Shown here in pieces: positions 45,652 to 56,720 of a stretch of DNA of 64,000 nucleotides (position 1 is its first letter; each line of letters starts with the position of its first letter). Source of the DNA: Massospora cicadina (taxonomy: Eukaryota > Entomophthoromycota > Entomophthoromycetes > Entomophthorales > Entomophthoraceae); contig JAKSZP010014454.1 of NCBI GenBank assembly GCA_022478985.1, positions 248,001-312,000 of the forward strand, in the 5' to 3' direction. The notes beneath the pieces are model-generated. The model saw only the letters and a program-made list of their open reading frames with translations, was not told where the DNA came from and made no database searches. Both the position numbers and the translations under genes were made by a program.

Positions 45652-46531
45652 AGTCATGGCTCCATAACATAATTGATGACATCGATTGTAAGGATAAAGC
45701 TGGACGTCAGGAGGCTAAAAAGTCAAGTTTATAAGGCCTTCCTGACTTAAAACATACCCTGGATCTTTGCTAAGTACAGGCGAAATATGCCCAGGTTGGC
45801 CCTGGGAATGTACGTGATGCATGCCCAGTATTATAGCCAGGGCATTAAAACGCACCAGATACATCTTAATCCCAACAGTTCGTTACAATTGCTCAAGGAA
45901 CAGGGTACTTAAAACCATTCCATTTTTTATATACTAAATTGAGACAAGTCCAGTACAATCTATAGCTTGAGTTTATTCAATTTCGAGTTACAGAGCCCTG
46001 GCCAATGGTAGCATGCGCCAAATGGTTTGCTTAGGTTTAGCACCACATCCACCAATTGATGAATCACCCCCTTTGTTTAATTATGTTTCCACAAATCCAA
46101 CTTTACTCATTGGTCAACTTACTAAATAAAATTTTCGTTAAATTTAAGTTTTATGGTCCCTTGTGTGAACCTGTGCATGGACCTCCTTGAGGAGGTCTCC
46201 AATAACATTAAACGTTTATTCTGCTATAATTAATGACGGTATCTGGTGCACTTTTGGCCGTAATGGTCCTCTCCAGATCGAGGCACTCAAACACCTTGAC
46301 ACCAATCTACACTTGTTATGGTTTCCCTTTGGAGTCCAACCAAGTTTTGTTATTTATGTGTTATCTTTTATTATATTCAGTGTTGTACACCCTTGCCCTG
46401 GGTCTCTTTTGCTCTGGTACCCTCAGCGGTGCCCTGTTTCCTAGCTTGCTAATGGATAGTTCCCTGGCGGTGTGGCTATCATCCTGAATCACCTCGCTGG
46501 GAACAAGAGAGTTACATACACTCTCTTGACA
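45652..46531 (+). repeat. E 3' LTR
   Basis: 880 bp; begins AGTCATGGCTCC (TG lost) after a purine-rich GAACGAGAGGTAA and ends CTTGACA before CATTT. Homologous to 39758-40643. Confidence 0.85.
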
Positions 46532-46583
46532 CATTTGGTTTGTTTACTGACAGAACGTTTGGAACTTGGGGTATTACAAGTTA

Positions 46584-47273
46584 AATATATAGTTTTATTT
46601 AATTAAACATATCAAAGCAAATAATAATATGACATGGATTTGTGTTATATGCAAATCAGAACTAATTAACATAAATAAAACAACACTAGCTTGGAAATCA
46701 TAGCACTGGCAAAAATGGGAGCTTTATGAGATAAAAACTAAAAGTAGATATAACACTTTAATATTTTTTACAGCTGGTTTTTTCTCTGTTTCATTATTGT
46801 GATATGTCATCATAGGGGACTTTAACTAATGTCTGAATTTCTCTTATATCCACTTATAAAAGCCCTTCATGCAGATTCTGTCTTTAAGGGTGACTTAAAG
46901 TCACTCTGCTTAGGTCTAAACCAAACTAATCATAAGAAGGTAGTTTTTAATCTTACTAAAGGAAAGTTATGATTACATCATACATAATTTTTTTTAATTT
47001 ACCCCAAATTACTTTCTAAGGATAGGAGACATCATTTATAAGATTTATAACAAGAATAGAATCAATCTAGGTATTTTAATGTTAATCTGAAGAGTGTCTT
47101 ATAAGAATCCAGACAACTTTGAAACTTCATTTTCTTTTAGAACCATTTTTTGACTTCTGATCTAGAACACGACATTTTACTTTTTTAATTCAGAGTGACA
47201 ATGATACAAAAAGTATATATTGTGACTTATTAATTTTTAAAGATCAAAATTTAATTGCAAGACAGATTTTTAT
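46584..47273. other. AT-rich DNA, no gene seen
   Basis: The only thing of note is the start of the F2 target duplication at 47274. Confidence 0.55.
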
Positions 47274-47523
47274 AAAGATATACATCATATAAAAAGACCT
47301 TTCTTTCCACTCAAACTAACTTTCAAGCGAATTTATAATAAAGTTTATTTATCCACCGCCAACTGGCCATGACCTTTTCCCATTTGATGTCCGCAGATCC
47401 GCCGCCTGCTGCTCCAGTGTGGGGCAGCGGTGATCCACCTCTCAGCGTTTTTCTCCCAGCAGGAAAACGATTTCAGATGTTCTCAAATAGTCCATTAAAC
47501 TCTACTGGCTGATTTGTCCCCCC

Positions 47524-48400
47524 ATGAACTTAGTGCTTCACCTTGCGCTCATCCACCTGACTCGCCCTCATCCTCTCTCCCTACCTAAATCCACCATCTG
47601 TTATTGCCTCCATGTCAACTATGGGCGTTTATTCCCATACACTGACAAGGCAATTATTGAACTCACCACTGCTGCCTTTGCGCTGGCTGGCTTTATTAAT
47701 TTCCGCCCTTATAAGGGCTATTTTGACATAGGCTTCCCAATGGAAGCAGATGCTGCACAGCGCGGCGTTGACTCAACTCATTTATAAAATACCCCCGTAC
47801 CCACCACCCAAACTAATCTCCCTGATGACACCACTCTAGTGGTATCCTTTGCCAACCTCCCTTCACATCTCCCACCCCAAATTCTTTACAACGAGTTGAT
47901 GACCAGGCTTTTGTCTTATGGCACTCAGCCCAACCTGGTCTTCACCGTTCCTTTTAGCGTGGAGCGCCTTGCGGGCCCTTGTGCCACTGCCACTGTTATT
48001 CCCCACCACCCTACCATCGCCCAACTAATCCCCCCGCATGCTCGCATCACTGCAGCACATGAACATTTCTTTTGGGCTTGTGTCAATCGCAGTCAACTGA
48101 TTTCCCCATTTGTTTTTCTCTTTACCACACTAAATGGTCCTGCCCCCATGCCAATTCCCTCAGTTCAATTTCTGAACCCGTTTTGGCATCATCTGAATGG
48201 GGCGTTTTGTTGCCTCCTCCTGCCCAACATTCTCGCACATTGACCCAATGTGGGAAATTATCCCCCACCAAATCCTCCAGCCACACTCTCACCCTGGGCA
48301 CCAACTGCCCAATCAGAGTCAGTCCTGAACCACCATTCACACCCAAGCACCCTAATAGAATCCTACCCTCCCAAATTCTCCATCCACAATTCATGTAAAC
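47524..48400 (+). pseudogene. F2 ORF1-like protein, amino and middle parts
   Basis: 47524-47787 holds the amino segment (87 codons). 47839-48243 follows, with VSFANLPSHLPPQILYNEL at its start and HEHFFWACVNRSQLISP near residue 76. A frame change near 48100 leads to 48072-48398, where ICFSLYHTKWSCP is the zinc knuckle with its first Cys changed to Phe. This aligns with F1 38209-38540. One stop (47785-47787) and one frameshift separate the parts. Confidence 0.72.
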
Positions 48401-48610
48401 CAGAATCCTTGGGAACTATTGGATGAGGTTGACGAGACAGGTGGAATTCTCATGGATAAGGATGTTGAAACTGGTGAAGAAAGCCCAATCAATTATGATC
48501 AGGCTGAATTTTACAATTTGGATTTTGACAAATCCCTCTCCCCCAAATGATACACTCTTAAACCCAATGCTGCCCCCTACCAAAGTGACCACCAGCTTGC
48601 CATTGCACCG

Positions 48611-48928
48611 GTGGCCTCACCCCTTTGCAGCCAGCACTGCAAAGCAGTGGCCCAATTAATGGCTCAGTTCAGTAAAGGGCTGAGCACAATTGACTTCCCC
48701 CTTAATTTCCCCAAAGTGGCACAGGAGGAAATCTCCAAATTGCTTGATGTCGCCAAAACTTCCGTAATGCATGTGGTGAAACTAGCTGAATTAAACCCAG
48801 CCTCTAAAACTACCCGCCAAACGCTCGCCAGCTTGGCCCAACTCCCAGATGCCCACATCCAAGAAGAGCATCATGTGGCGGAGTTAATGGAGGCTGTCTT
48901 CCAAGCTTATCTTGAGGTAAGTAACTGA
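48611..48928 (+). CDS. F2 ORF1-like carboxy-terminal helical domain
   Basis: A 105-codon open frame with regularly spaced Leu/Ala, probably helical: VAQEEISKLLDVAKTSVMHV and LASLAQLPDAHIQEEHHVAE. A related segment is in F3 (NTAKTSLFNPNYPE... then ITFAEHQLTQHVEAM). I see no such domain in the LINE ORF1, so it may be peculiar to the F family. Function unknown. Confidence 0.6.
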   Translation: MASPLCSQHCKAVAQLMAQFSKGLSTIDFPLNFPKVAQEEISKLLDVAKTSVMHVVKLAELNPASKTTRQTLASLAQLPDAHIQEEHHVAELMEAVFQAYLEVSN

Positions 48929-49220
48929 TTCTCACCTGTCTTCATCCCCACCACGCCAATGCCCCAACGCCATGGCTACTCTGCGCTTATCTGCTTCTAC
49001 AACAACTGTGATTCTTCCAACTTGCTGAGCCTGTATAAGAACCGCCTGACCCTCCCTCCCCCTCTGCCATGGTGGGCTAGCGGTATCCGCTACCTGCCTG
49101 GTATGAGTTTTTTTGTCTCTTTTGTTTGTTGCCTGGTGGTGTGGGTTTATCACGTTGTATCAGCAATGTCCAACCCTGGTTGGCATGCCTCAAATAAATT
49201 GAAAGATATACTTCATATAA

Positions 49221-51647
49221 TGTATATCTATGGATTTATAACATACATAACATAGCACTAACATAATGAAAACTCAGCCTGAAGAAAGCCATATATTTTT
49301 CTGCTAAAATAAAACTGAGTAATGTAGCATATTAGAAGATAAGAAGCAGATTTTCACTATTAAGAAGAACCATGAAACATGATATTACTAGAGTCAGGGC
49401 TATTAAGATATACATTTTTACTTTAATACATCTTAGTGTCTCTTTTGTAGAATCTTGGTGTAAAAATTTTTAACTTGGCTCAAACCATTAATCCCTCAAC
49501 TCCACTCTACAAAGATTGATTACAAATAAAATACACGCACAAAAATTTCATATATGTAAAAACATCAATACTACACTCAAACTCTTTGCTTGCTCTCAGA
49601 ATCATCACGCAATGTTCTACAATAACTGATGAGTTCTATACCAAAAATTAAGTGCTACTGTACCCATTATACTCATTATACCAATTTTACCCATTGTAAT
49701 CATAATTGATTATACTTAAAAATTAGGACATCATTGTTCTGAGGCTAGGAGGACGATATAGGTATTATATAGTATTTTATTAAACTTACCACCATATACC
49801 TGAGTTTATATAATTGTCATTTGGAAGTCACTTAGGCTAGAACTACCTATATCAGACACCTAAGGATAGTAAACCACTTATAATGTCTTTGTGTTATATT
49901 ATAGATTTATAAGCTTTACAGGGTATAAAGGATCAGTGGTCAAGTAAAGATCAAAGGTCCTAGAAACAGAGATTGACCTGTGCAGTAGTTTATGAGTGCT
50001 GCACACTACAACTGTGTACAACATATAAAAGTTAGACTAAACCATTTCCAAAAAATTGCTTATACAAAAAATTATCTATCTCTATTATCTATTTATGGGT
50101 AATAACTTCAAGGCTTTTATCTCATTGCTCTTGAAAAAGTTTGTATCTAAATACAAGGATCTTAATTAATAATATTAACAAGTTTAGTGCAATGATTCTC
50201 AAGCATAAAATTACATTATTGGTTCATTATATTCGCTAAGCTAACGACTTCTATAAAACCTTGGTCTACCCAGATGGATTTCAACTTATAAACAATTTTA
50301 TTGTCTGCATTCCAAACTTGAGATACAAGTTTTAATAGGTCAGCAATATATAGATCTTATAAGATTCTTTGTCAGTGGGGTATTCAAAATCACTCAACTC
50401 CCTAAGAATTTAATAGTGCTAACTAAAGAACTTGATGGCCAAGAACAAAGAATTAAAACTGACTGAGTACTTTGTTGACCACTACGGTAATGTCAGTTGT
50501 AATACTGTTGTATTACAGCCATTGTATGTGTTTAGTCTTTCAGTATCTATATCAAGTAGTATCAAACAAATTAATCCATTTTCATAACTAAATTGATAGA
50601 CGTGTAATTATTATGATGCTTGTAAACAGATAGAGCATAACTTTTTGCATTGGCTTGCACAACTTCCCTTTAAGTTTTTTATTCCTGTATATAAAAGACT
50701 AAGTCTTACAATATGATTATCTTACTAGCCACAAGATTTAAAAAAATTTCTTTTTGGTCTAGGATACACTCATTAAAGATCATATAATGGTGAGAATCGC
50801 TGCTTCTTTTGAAACAGTACTCTAGAAATATATGTAAATCTACCTATGAGGGTTTAATCTTTAAGCATTGTAGCAGTTAATTTAAATTATTTCAGCTAAC
50901 TTAGTAACTTTCAAACTCTTAAGTATACTATTTAAAGTTCTTATAGCTTTTTACATAACCATATGTATATGGATGATAAGAAACAGAAAAGGTTTCTTGA
51001 TTCAAATAAAGTGTGTCAACTCATGGACAATATGAGAGGCAAATTCAACCCTTTATCATAAAGAACTTCCTTACTACATTTTGGGTGAGAAACTAATCAA
51101 TAAATGAAGCAGTAGCATTAACAGTGAAAGATATATAAATAACGCACAATATACTCAGCAAAAATTATGTTAATTTGATAATAAACCCAATTAAACTAGT
51201 TTGCTATTGTCCTATCACATTAATAAATACATTAAGGCCTCAGTTATCTAGTATATAAGATTAAACACGAAATTTTAGACCACCCTGGATTTTACACACA
51301 AATAATCTTTCAAAACCCTGTATTGTACAAAATACACTTTCTTATTAGTAGCGAGAGTTTTAAAAAGATATCAAAAACACCATCATATACTTATAAATGA
51401 CAGAAAAACAGTGTCAGTTCTATTTGATGGGAGATGTATGGTAGCAAAGTTTCTCCAACTCTCATTCTGAGAAAGCCCTCTTTGTATTGTACTTTAGCTT
51501 TTTTGCTCATGTTTGACTTAAGTTGATTTTATTCGCCACCACTCTGGAATACCAATGAAGTTATAGTCTCTCTTCATAAACAAACACATAAAGAACTGGA
51601 AGCCTTTATGTCTATCAAATTTTGGCACAATCCCCAGATTAGAGTAT
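49221..51647. other. AT-rich DNA, 2.4 kb, no gene seen
   Basis: Read on both strands without finding a domain, repeat or RNA. A short run of TACCCATTATAC-like repeats near 49670 is the only pattern. Confidence 0.6.
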
Positions 51648-51652
51648 AATGT

Positions 51653-52876
51653 TGTCATGGATGAGGCCACAACTGGTGCAACAAGTCATTCATAGACTAA
51701 TTGAATAAACTAAAGTAACCCCAAGTTGGTGGAGGTACAGGCAACCAACCCACCATGGATGAGAGCGAACAAGGTCGTATAATAGATGTGGTTGAACCAG
51801 GAATTTTCAGAAAAAATCAGGATGATATCATAAGAAAAAACTTTTAGCACTGCTGAGTAAGAAGATCTAATTTATGAAATTTATGACACCGCCAAAATTT
51901 TCTATGAAAATTTACCCCTTTATATACCTTTAGGGGGCCAAAATAATTTTTATTCCACCAATAATGCAATGATGAGTATCCTTAATTATGTGATGAGACC
52001 ATCTGAGGTTCAGAAGTGAATGTTTCCAACTCCAGAAATTGTCCAATTCTAGAGTCACTTCAAGCCACAGTGTGAGGCGCATTGTAGGAGGGACATAACT
52101 CAAACATGAAGTTGAGATGAGTATTACCAAATTTAGTAATAAACCAATATCAAAAAAATGTACAATGGGCAAAAACACAGAAGCGGGGACTAGTACAAAG
52201 GCCCCTGAACATCCAGGCTCGGGGATAACCACTGCAAGACGCAGCTTGTTGTCACAATAATTATCCCAATTAGATGAAGCTACTAAAGCACAGTTAGAGA
52301 CGTCTGACTAGGGGATCTTATAAAATCGCAATATTGCAAACCCTACTCCCAAATACTTCTCAATTTTATATTAATTTTTATCTTGAATTTCCCTTAAAGT
52401 ATAAAATACTTTAAATTTTACCTTAATAAAAAAGTTTTTACAGAAATTTTTAGTAAATCCTTTTACTTGCACTTATAGTTGTTAGAGTAATTTAAACACA
52501 TGCAACCATTCTGGGATTAATTAAATACTCAGTATCCAGTAACCAGTTTGAGACCTTCCCTATTTGGACAAAGACACTCTTTATTGCAAATACCTTAGAG
52601 CTGAGCTACCAAAAAGAGGTTGGATAGGTTTCAAAAGAGTCTGAGGACCAACGTATGCTAAATATGTCTAAGAGTGTCTACAAGAATTTCACCTTGGGTA
52701 TAAAGAGTTTACCAAATTGATCAATGCTACAAGGGGTAGTATAAGAGGAGAATTTTCTTAGTGAGAATAATTTTGATGTTAGTGAAGGTTGTCATATGCT
52801 TAATCTGCGCAAAGTAAACCACCTGAGCAGCAAATAAGCCTCACAGGTTAAACGAGATAAGGTCAGCATGCTGACT
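51653..52876 (+). repeat. G 5' LTR
   Basis: 1224 bp; begins TGTCATGGATGAGG. A TATA-like CTTATAAAATC lies near 52318. Homologous to 57954-59693 and, for its first part, to 63466-64000. Confidence 0.88.
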
Positions 52877-52877
52877 G

Positions 52878-52895
52878 TGGTGCTCACTACATGGG
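52878..52895 (+). other. G primer-binding site
   Basis: TGGTGCTCACTACATGGG, one base inside the LTR; the first 13 bases are identical to A2. Confidence 0.85.
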
Positions 52896-52899
52896 TGGC

Positions 52900-54140
52900 A
52901 CTTAAGACCCTAACAATGATCAAAAACTTCTCCTGAGCAATTCGTTGATGAAGCAGATATGGAAGTATATCTCAGAGAGGATTCCTCTGAACTCCTAATG
53001 AGGAAGAAGGATATGATTCATTCTAGACTTTTTACCCTGAAATTAGAAAGCACAAACTACACAATGATCTTATGCGTGTTAGGAGACAGCTAGAAGAGCC
53101 TTTATTGCCTCACTACCTATTTTGAGAGACCATCACCTATTGTCAAATTAGAAGCTACGTTAAGAACTTTGAGAGACTTGTATTCCTCAAAAAAGAGAAT
53201 GGTGAAACTATAACCACACTGAATGAATATGGAGAGTTCTTGGAACAGCATGACAATATTCTGTTTGTGATGGACAAGAGTATAGTAAACTTGAAGGCGC
53301 AGATGCATACTGTACTGGAGCCTACCTCTACTTAACCTATAACTTAACTGGAAGCACCTATGTGGGACGCTCAAAGAAATGTATATTAAAAGACCAGTAC
53401 TTCTTTAAACTGACCATGATGCACTCCAATCCTGTTGAAGAGGAGATTTAAATTTAAACCGTACTTTAAAACCATGTATATACCTGGCGAGGGGACAATT
53501 GAAGGTTACTTACAGATGTATGAAAATAGCATGGATGGTGATAGCAATTAACAGAAGGATTGAAACGGCCAAGGGTGATTGAGCAAGGCTCAGGAGATCC
53601 TGAGCGCGAGCTTAAAATCCTTATTATCTTAGGCTGAAGTAAAGAACATTCTACTCTCTGAGTTGGCTTTGAACAAGATGTCCAGAATATGAAATGTGAG
53701 TTCATCTTAATGAAGATTAACAAAAATGAATCAGTTGCAAATTACGCCTCTTGATACTACCTTAAGGCACATAAACTATGGACCACAGGAACTATGGATT
53801 CTCCCGCCACAAAAAACTGTTTTACTAAGCTACTTGTATATGCATCCTAGCCTGAAGATGCATTTGACTCTCGCAGTTAAGAGTGCAACGTCCCTTAAGA
53901 TGATTAAGAAAGTTTTACTCGACGTACAAGGGACATACAAAGATGGCTTTTGAGGAAATGGGACCTACACCTCCCACCCAACAAATTAATAAGGCCATTT
54001 ATGTCACCAACAATAAGGGTGACAAACTAAAGGAGAAGACTACCAAACCGCCTGAATGCTTTCTTCATTGAGAGTTACCTGCCATAAGTGTCACCAACCT
54101 GGGCACTTCTATTGTCCTGTCCATTAATTGCCGCATAGAA
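52900..54140 (+). pseudogene. G Gag remnant with zinc knuckle
   Basis: A nucleocapsid knuckle reads CHKCHQPGHFYCP at 54080-54118; the last spacing is shorter than CX2CX4HX4C. An upstream short frame at 53726-53953 includes VKSATSLKMIKKVLLDVQGT. No continuous frame remains. Confidence 0.68.
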
Positions 54141-54141
54141 G

Positions 54142-55270
54142 ATGGACACTATTCTTAAAGAGGATACCCCCAACACAGTAAAATGGGTAGATCTCCACAC
54201 TGATGGCGAGGATGACCACAAAGATGAAGACTTGGCTAGTGTGAGATACCTCGTCTTAGAGGCACCTAGCGCGGTGGCTGTGCCCGCTAGCCTAAGAGTA
54301 CAGAGCACTGGTAAGTCTGCATTGAACAATAACTATTTGGCACAGGCGAATCTGTCTAACTGGGTGATCAGTTCAGTTGAAGAAGGTGAGCTTTATCATG
54401 GCTACCTTTAAGAAATTTGCACCGGATGGCAAAGATAATGTCAAGGCTAATACAAGCACTGTTGCTCTGAGACAGTATTAGGAATCTGCTACTGACGTCC
54501 TGACCACTGGAAATCCTTTTGTCAATAGTGTAATAAAAGTGGAAGTAATCATATGGAAGGTGCGAGTTATGACAAATGCTGGATATTGGGGATCCAGTTA
54601 ACATTATCTACTCCAAACACATGAAGAAACTCAAGTGTATTACCAATATTGACTACAATGTGAAATACCACACCACAGGACCTGACGTTACATGCACTTT
54701 GGGAGCTTATTAATCATTATCCTTACGCTTTGGGCGCATGGTACTAACAGCACTGGAAGTGGTATTGGGTGATGACCACTGATTTTCTGATAAGGACACA
54801 GTTTCTACTGGAGTTTGAGGCGAAAATGATTTGACCACTAGCATGATTAGCATCTTGATCTATCAACTTCCGTTAGTGTTCAAGGGTGAGGACATCAAAC
54901 CATGAAAACCTTGTACGTGCTTGGGTGAATTAGACCAGTATATCAACCCCATTCATATACTTGACTGATGAAGGTGTAAAGTAACCACCGCCTGCCAAAA
55001 GTTTAATGGAAAGGCTATCTCTGAGTGCCAGTGAAACTGTAGAGATATGACCTTGGGATCAACGTAGATTGACCATGTCAATAATTGTGAAGATTCCGCC
55101 TGACACCATATTGGAAGTGTACAGTCAAACAGAATCTGAGAGCAAGAACCCAGAGTATTACCAGGATTCTATGATACCTCCTACTCTGGAGAGTCGAACA
55201 TAGTGTTGAGAAACATTACCACCCAGCTGATCAAAGGCAAGTAAGGACATGTCTTAGCACTAGCCTGACT
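54142..55270 (+). pseudogene. G protease and dUTPase-like remnant
   Basis: 54142-54411 is an open spacer frame (89 codons). The protease active site reads LDIGDPVNIIYSKHM, with Asp-Ile-Gly at 54582-54590 in place of Asp-Thr-Gly. From about 55070, SIIVKIPPDTILEVYSQTE and, after a frame change, NIVLRNITTQLIKGK resemble the strand before motif 2 and the region after motif 3 of dUTPases. The dUTPase call is tentative and relies partly on B and A having one at the same place. Confidence 0.5.
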
Positions 55271-55279
55271 GACCAGTTA

Positions 55280-56040
55280 CCAAAAAGATTAAATATGTCC
55301 ATTCACTAGGAGGTTTTGATGAGCTCAGGTCTGGGGATGTGACCCCAAAACAGAAGAAGGAGATCGATGGACTTTTGGATGAATTCAGTGAAATATTCAG
55401 TACTGGTGACAATGAAAATGTCCTGTGCAAAGGTGAGGTCCATAAAATGGACACCAGGTCCGCTATTCCCTTCAAGTCCAAGCCTTACTGCCGTTCAAAT
55501 TCAGAAGATGCAGGCATTGAACAAGAGCTCGACCAATTATCTGGAGCCAGGATAATCCATCCATAGAAAAGTCCATGGGCATCTCCTTTGTTGCTCATGT
55601 GCAAGAAGGAGGTAACCCATAGATTAGCATGGACTACCGATGCCTAAACAAGATAAAAAGAAGGAATCACACCCACTACCATGCCTCAATGATGCTTTGT
55701 AACGCCTGGGTGGCTCAAAATACTTTTTGCAATGGACCTAGCAAGCAGCTACTTGCAGATGGTGCTCTCACCCGAGGATCAGAAGAAATGCGCTCTTATC
55801 AGCAGCCAGGTGTTATATGACCCACAAAGGTGCCGCAGGGGCTCTGCAACGCCCCTGCAACCTTCATGTGCGTGATAGATCGCATCTTCAGTGATCTTAA
55901 GTTATTGAGTGTGTTGATATACATTGACGGCATCACTGTGTTCAGTCTCACATTTCAAGAACATCTGCGGCACCTCAGGGACTATTTACATGGCTGCACG
56001 CATCAAACCTTAAATTGAATTGAAGCAATTGTACTTTACT
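55280..56040 (+). pseudogene. G reverse transcriptase remnant
   Basis: 55339-55566 reads TPKQKKEIDGLLDEFSEIF, the usual lead into RT. MDYRCLNKIKRR at 55629 is the fingers motif. 55830-56018 reads MPQGLCNAPATFMCVIDRI and the catalytic box YIDG (55920-55931; last Asp to Gly). Stops between pieces. Confidence 0.85.
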
Positions 56041-56720
56041 GAAGAAACAGCAAGGAGTTACTGGGACACAAGATTAGCCCGTTGAAAACAAGCCTTAAGA
56101 TGAGAAAATCAAACTCCATTGTGGCTATGGAGCCACCAAAGAGTATATGAGATGTTCAAGTGCTCCTAGGAATGGTGGGGTACTACAGGAAGTTTATCCC
56201 CCATTTTGTGGACTTGGCGGCGCCCCTTATCTACCTGCTCACTAAGGAGACGAAGTTTAATTGGGCCTGGAGCAGGAACAGGAATTTACAGAGTTGAAGT
56301 CGCAATTTTTAGAAGCACCAATCTTGGCTTATCTAGACTTTAAAAAGACTCTTTACCTATACACTGACACCAGTGATGTGGGACTTGGTGCGAGCTTGGT
56401 TCAATGGATGAAGATGGCATGGATAACCCAATTGAATATTATTCAAAAGTATTCAGTAAACTAAAAAAGATTTACACAATTACCAAACATGATTTCTTGG
56501 TCACGATAAGAGTAGTAAAACATTTAGACCTTAGATATATGGAGTACATCTCAAGTAGTCTCTGATTATGTATATCTCCATTGGTTAAGAAATTTTAAAG
56601 ATCCTGATTGACTCCTTGACCATTGGGCTATCCTCCTCCAAGGGTATAATATCTAAATAATACATCACGCAAGAGATAAACACCTCAACGTAGGTGGCTT
56701 GTCATGTTACTAGTATTCCA
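56041..56720 (+). pseudogene. G RNase H remnant
   Basis: MVGYYRKFIPHFVDLAAPL near 56173 is the conserved RT-to-RNase H connection. 56261-56464 reads YLYTDTSDVGLGASLVQ, the RNase H catalytic Asp strand. A later DYVYLHWLRNF matches DHxxLxWL. Frameshifted. Confidence 0.78.

Larger units (their letters stand above)
39758..46531 (+). mobile_element. Chromodomain Ty3/Gypsy element E, nested in D
   Basis: This 6774-bp element has perfect duplications CATTT at 39753-39757 and 46532-46536. LTRs lie at about 39758-40643 and 45652-46531. The interior reads Gag, RT with intact YIDD, RNase H, integrase, and a carboxy-terminal chromodomain. That makes it a chromovirus, a different Ty3 clade from A, B and G. 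No dUTPase is seen; the sequence before RT is the standard chromovirus linker. Stops and frameshifts are frequent. Confidence 0.92.
29912..46578 (+). mobile_element. D element nest: short LTR-like element holding A3, F1 and E
   Basis: Two direct copies of a roughly 620-650-bp repeat, starting TGTAAC at 29912 and 37211, bound this region. A purine run (GTGAGGGGTAA, 37200-37210) sits directly before the second copy, as expected for a 3' LTR. Subtracting A3 leaves only about 0.6 kb between the copies and no coding sequence, so D looks like a small non-autonomous LTR element. Complication: the first 250 bp of that interior is an inverted copy of the repeat. No clean target duplication was found. 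TTAAAT occurs near both ends but a few bases off. Confidence 0.55.
47293..49201 (+). mobile_element. F2: ORF1-only LINE-like element with 19-bp duplication
   Basis: A 1.9-kb element flanked by AAAGATATACATCATATAA (47274-47292) and AAAGATATACTTCATATAA (49202-49220), 18 of 19 identical. It starts AAAGACCTTTCTTTCC and ends TGTCCAACCCTGGTTGGC...CCTCAAATAAATTG. It has the same layout as F1: ORF1-like frames and no endonuclease or RT. The long duplication and shared tail indicate mobilisation by LINE enzymes. Confidence 0.9.

Noticed and set aside
49221..51652. A hidden gene in the 2.4-kb AT-rich gap
   Set aside because: No frame, domain or splice pattern could be supported; read on both strands.
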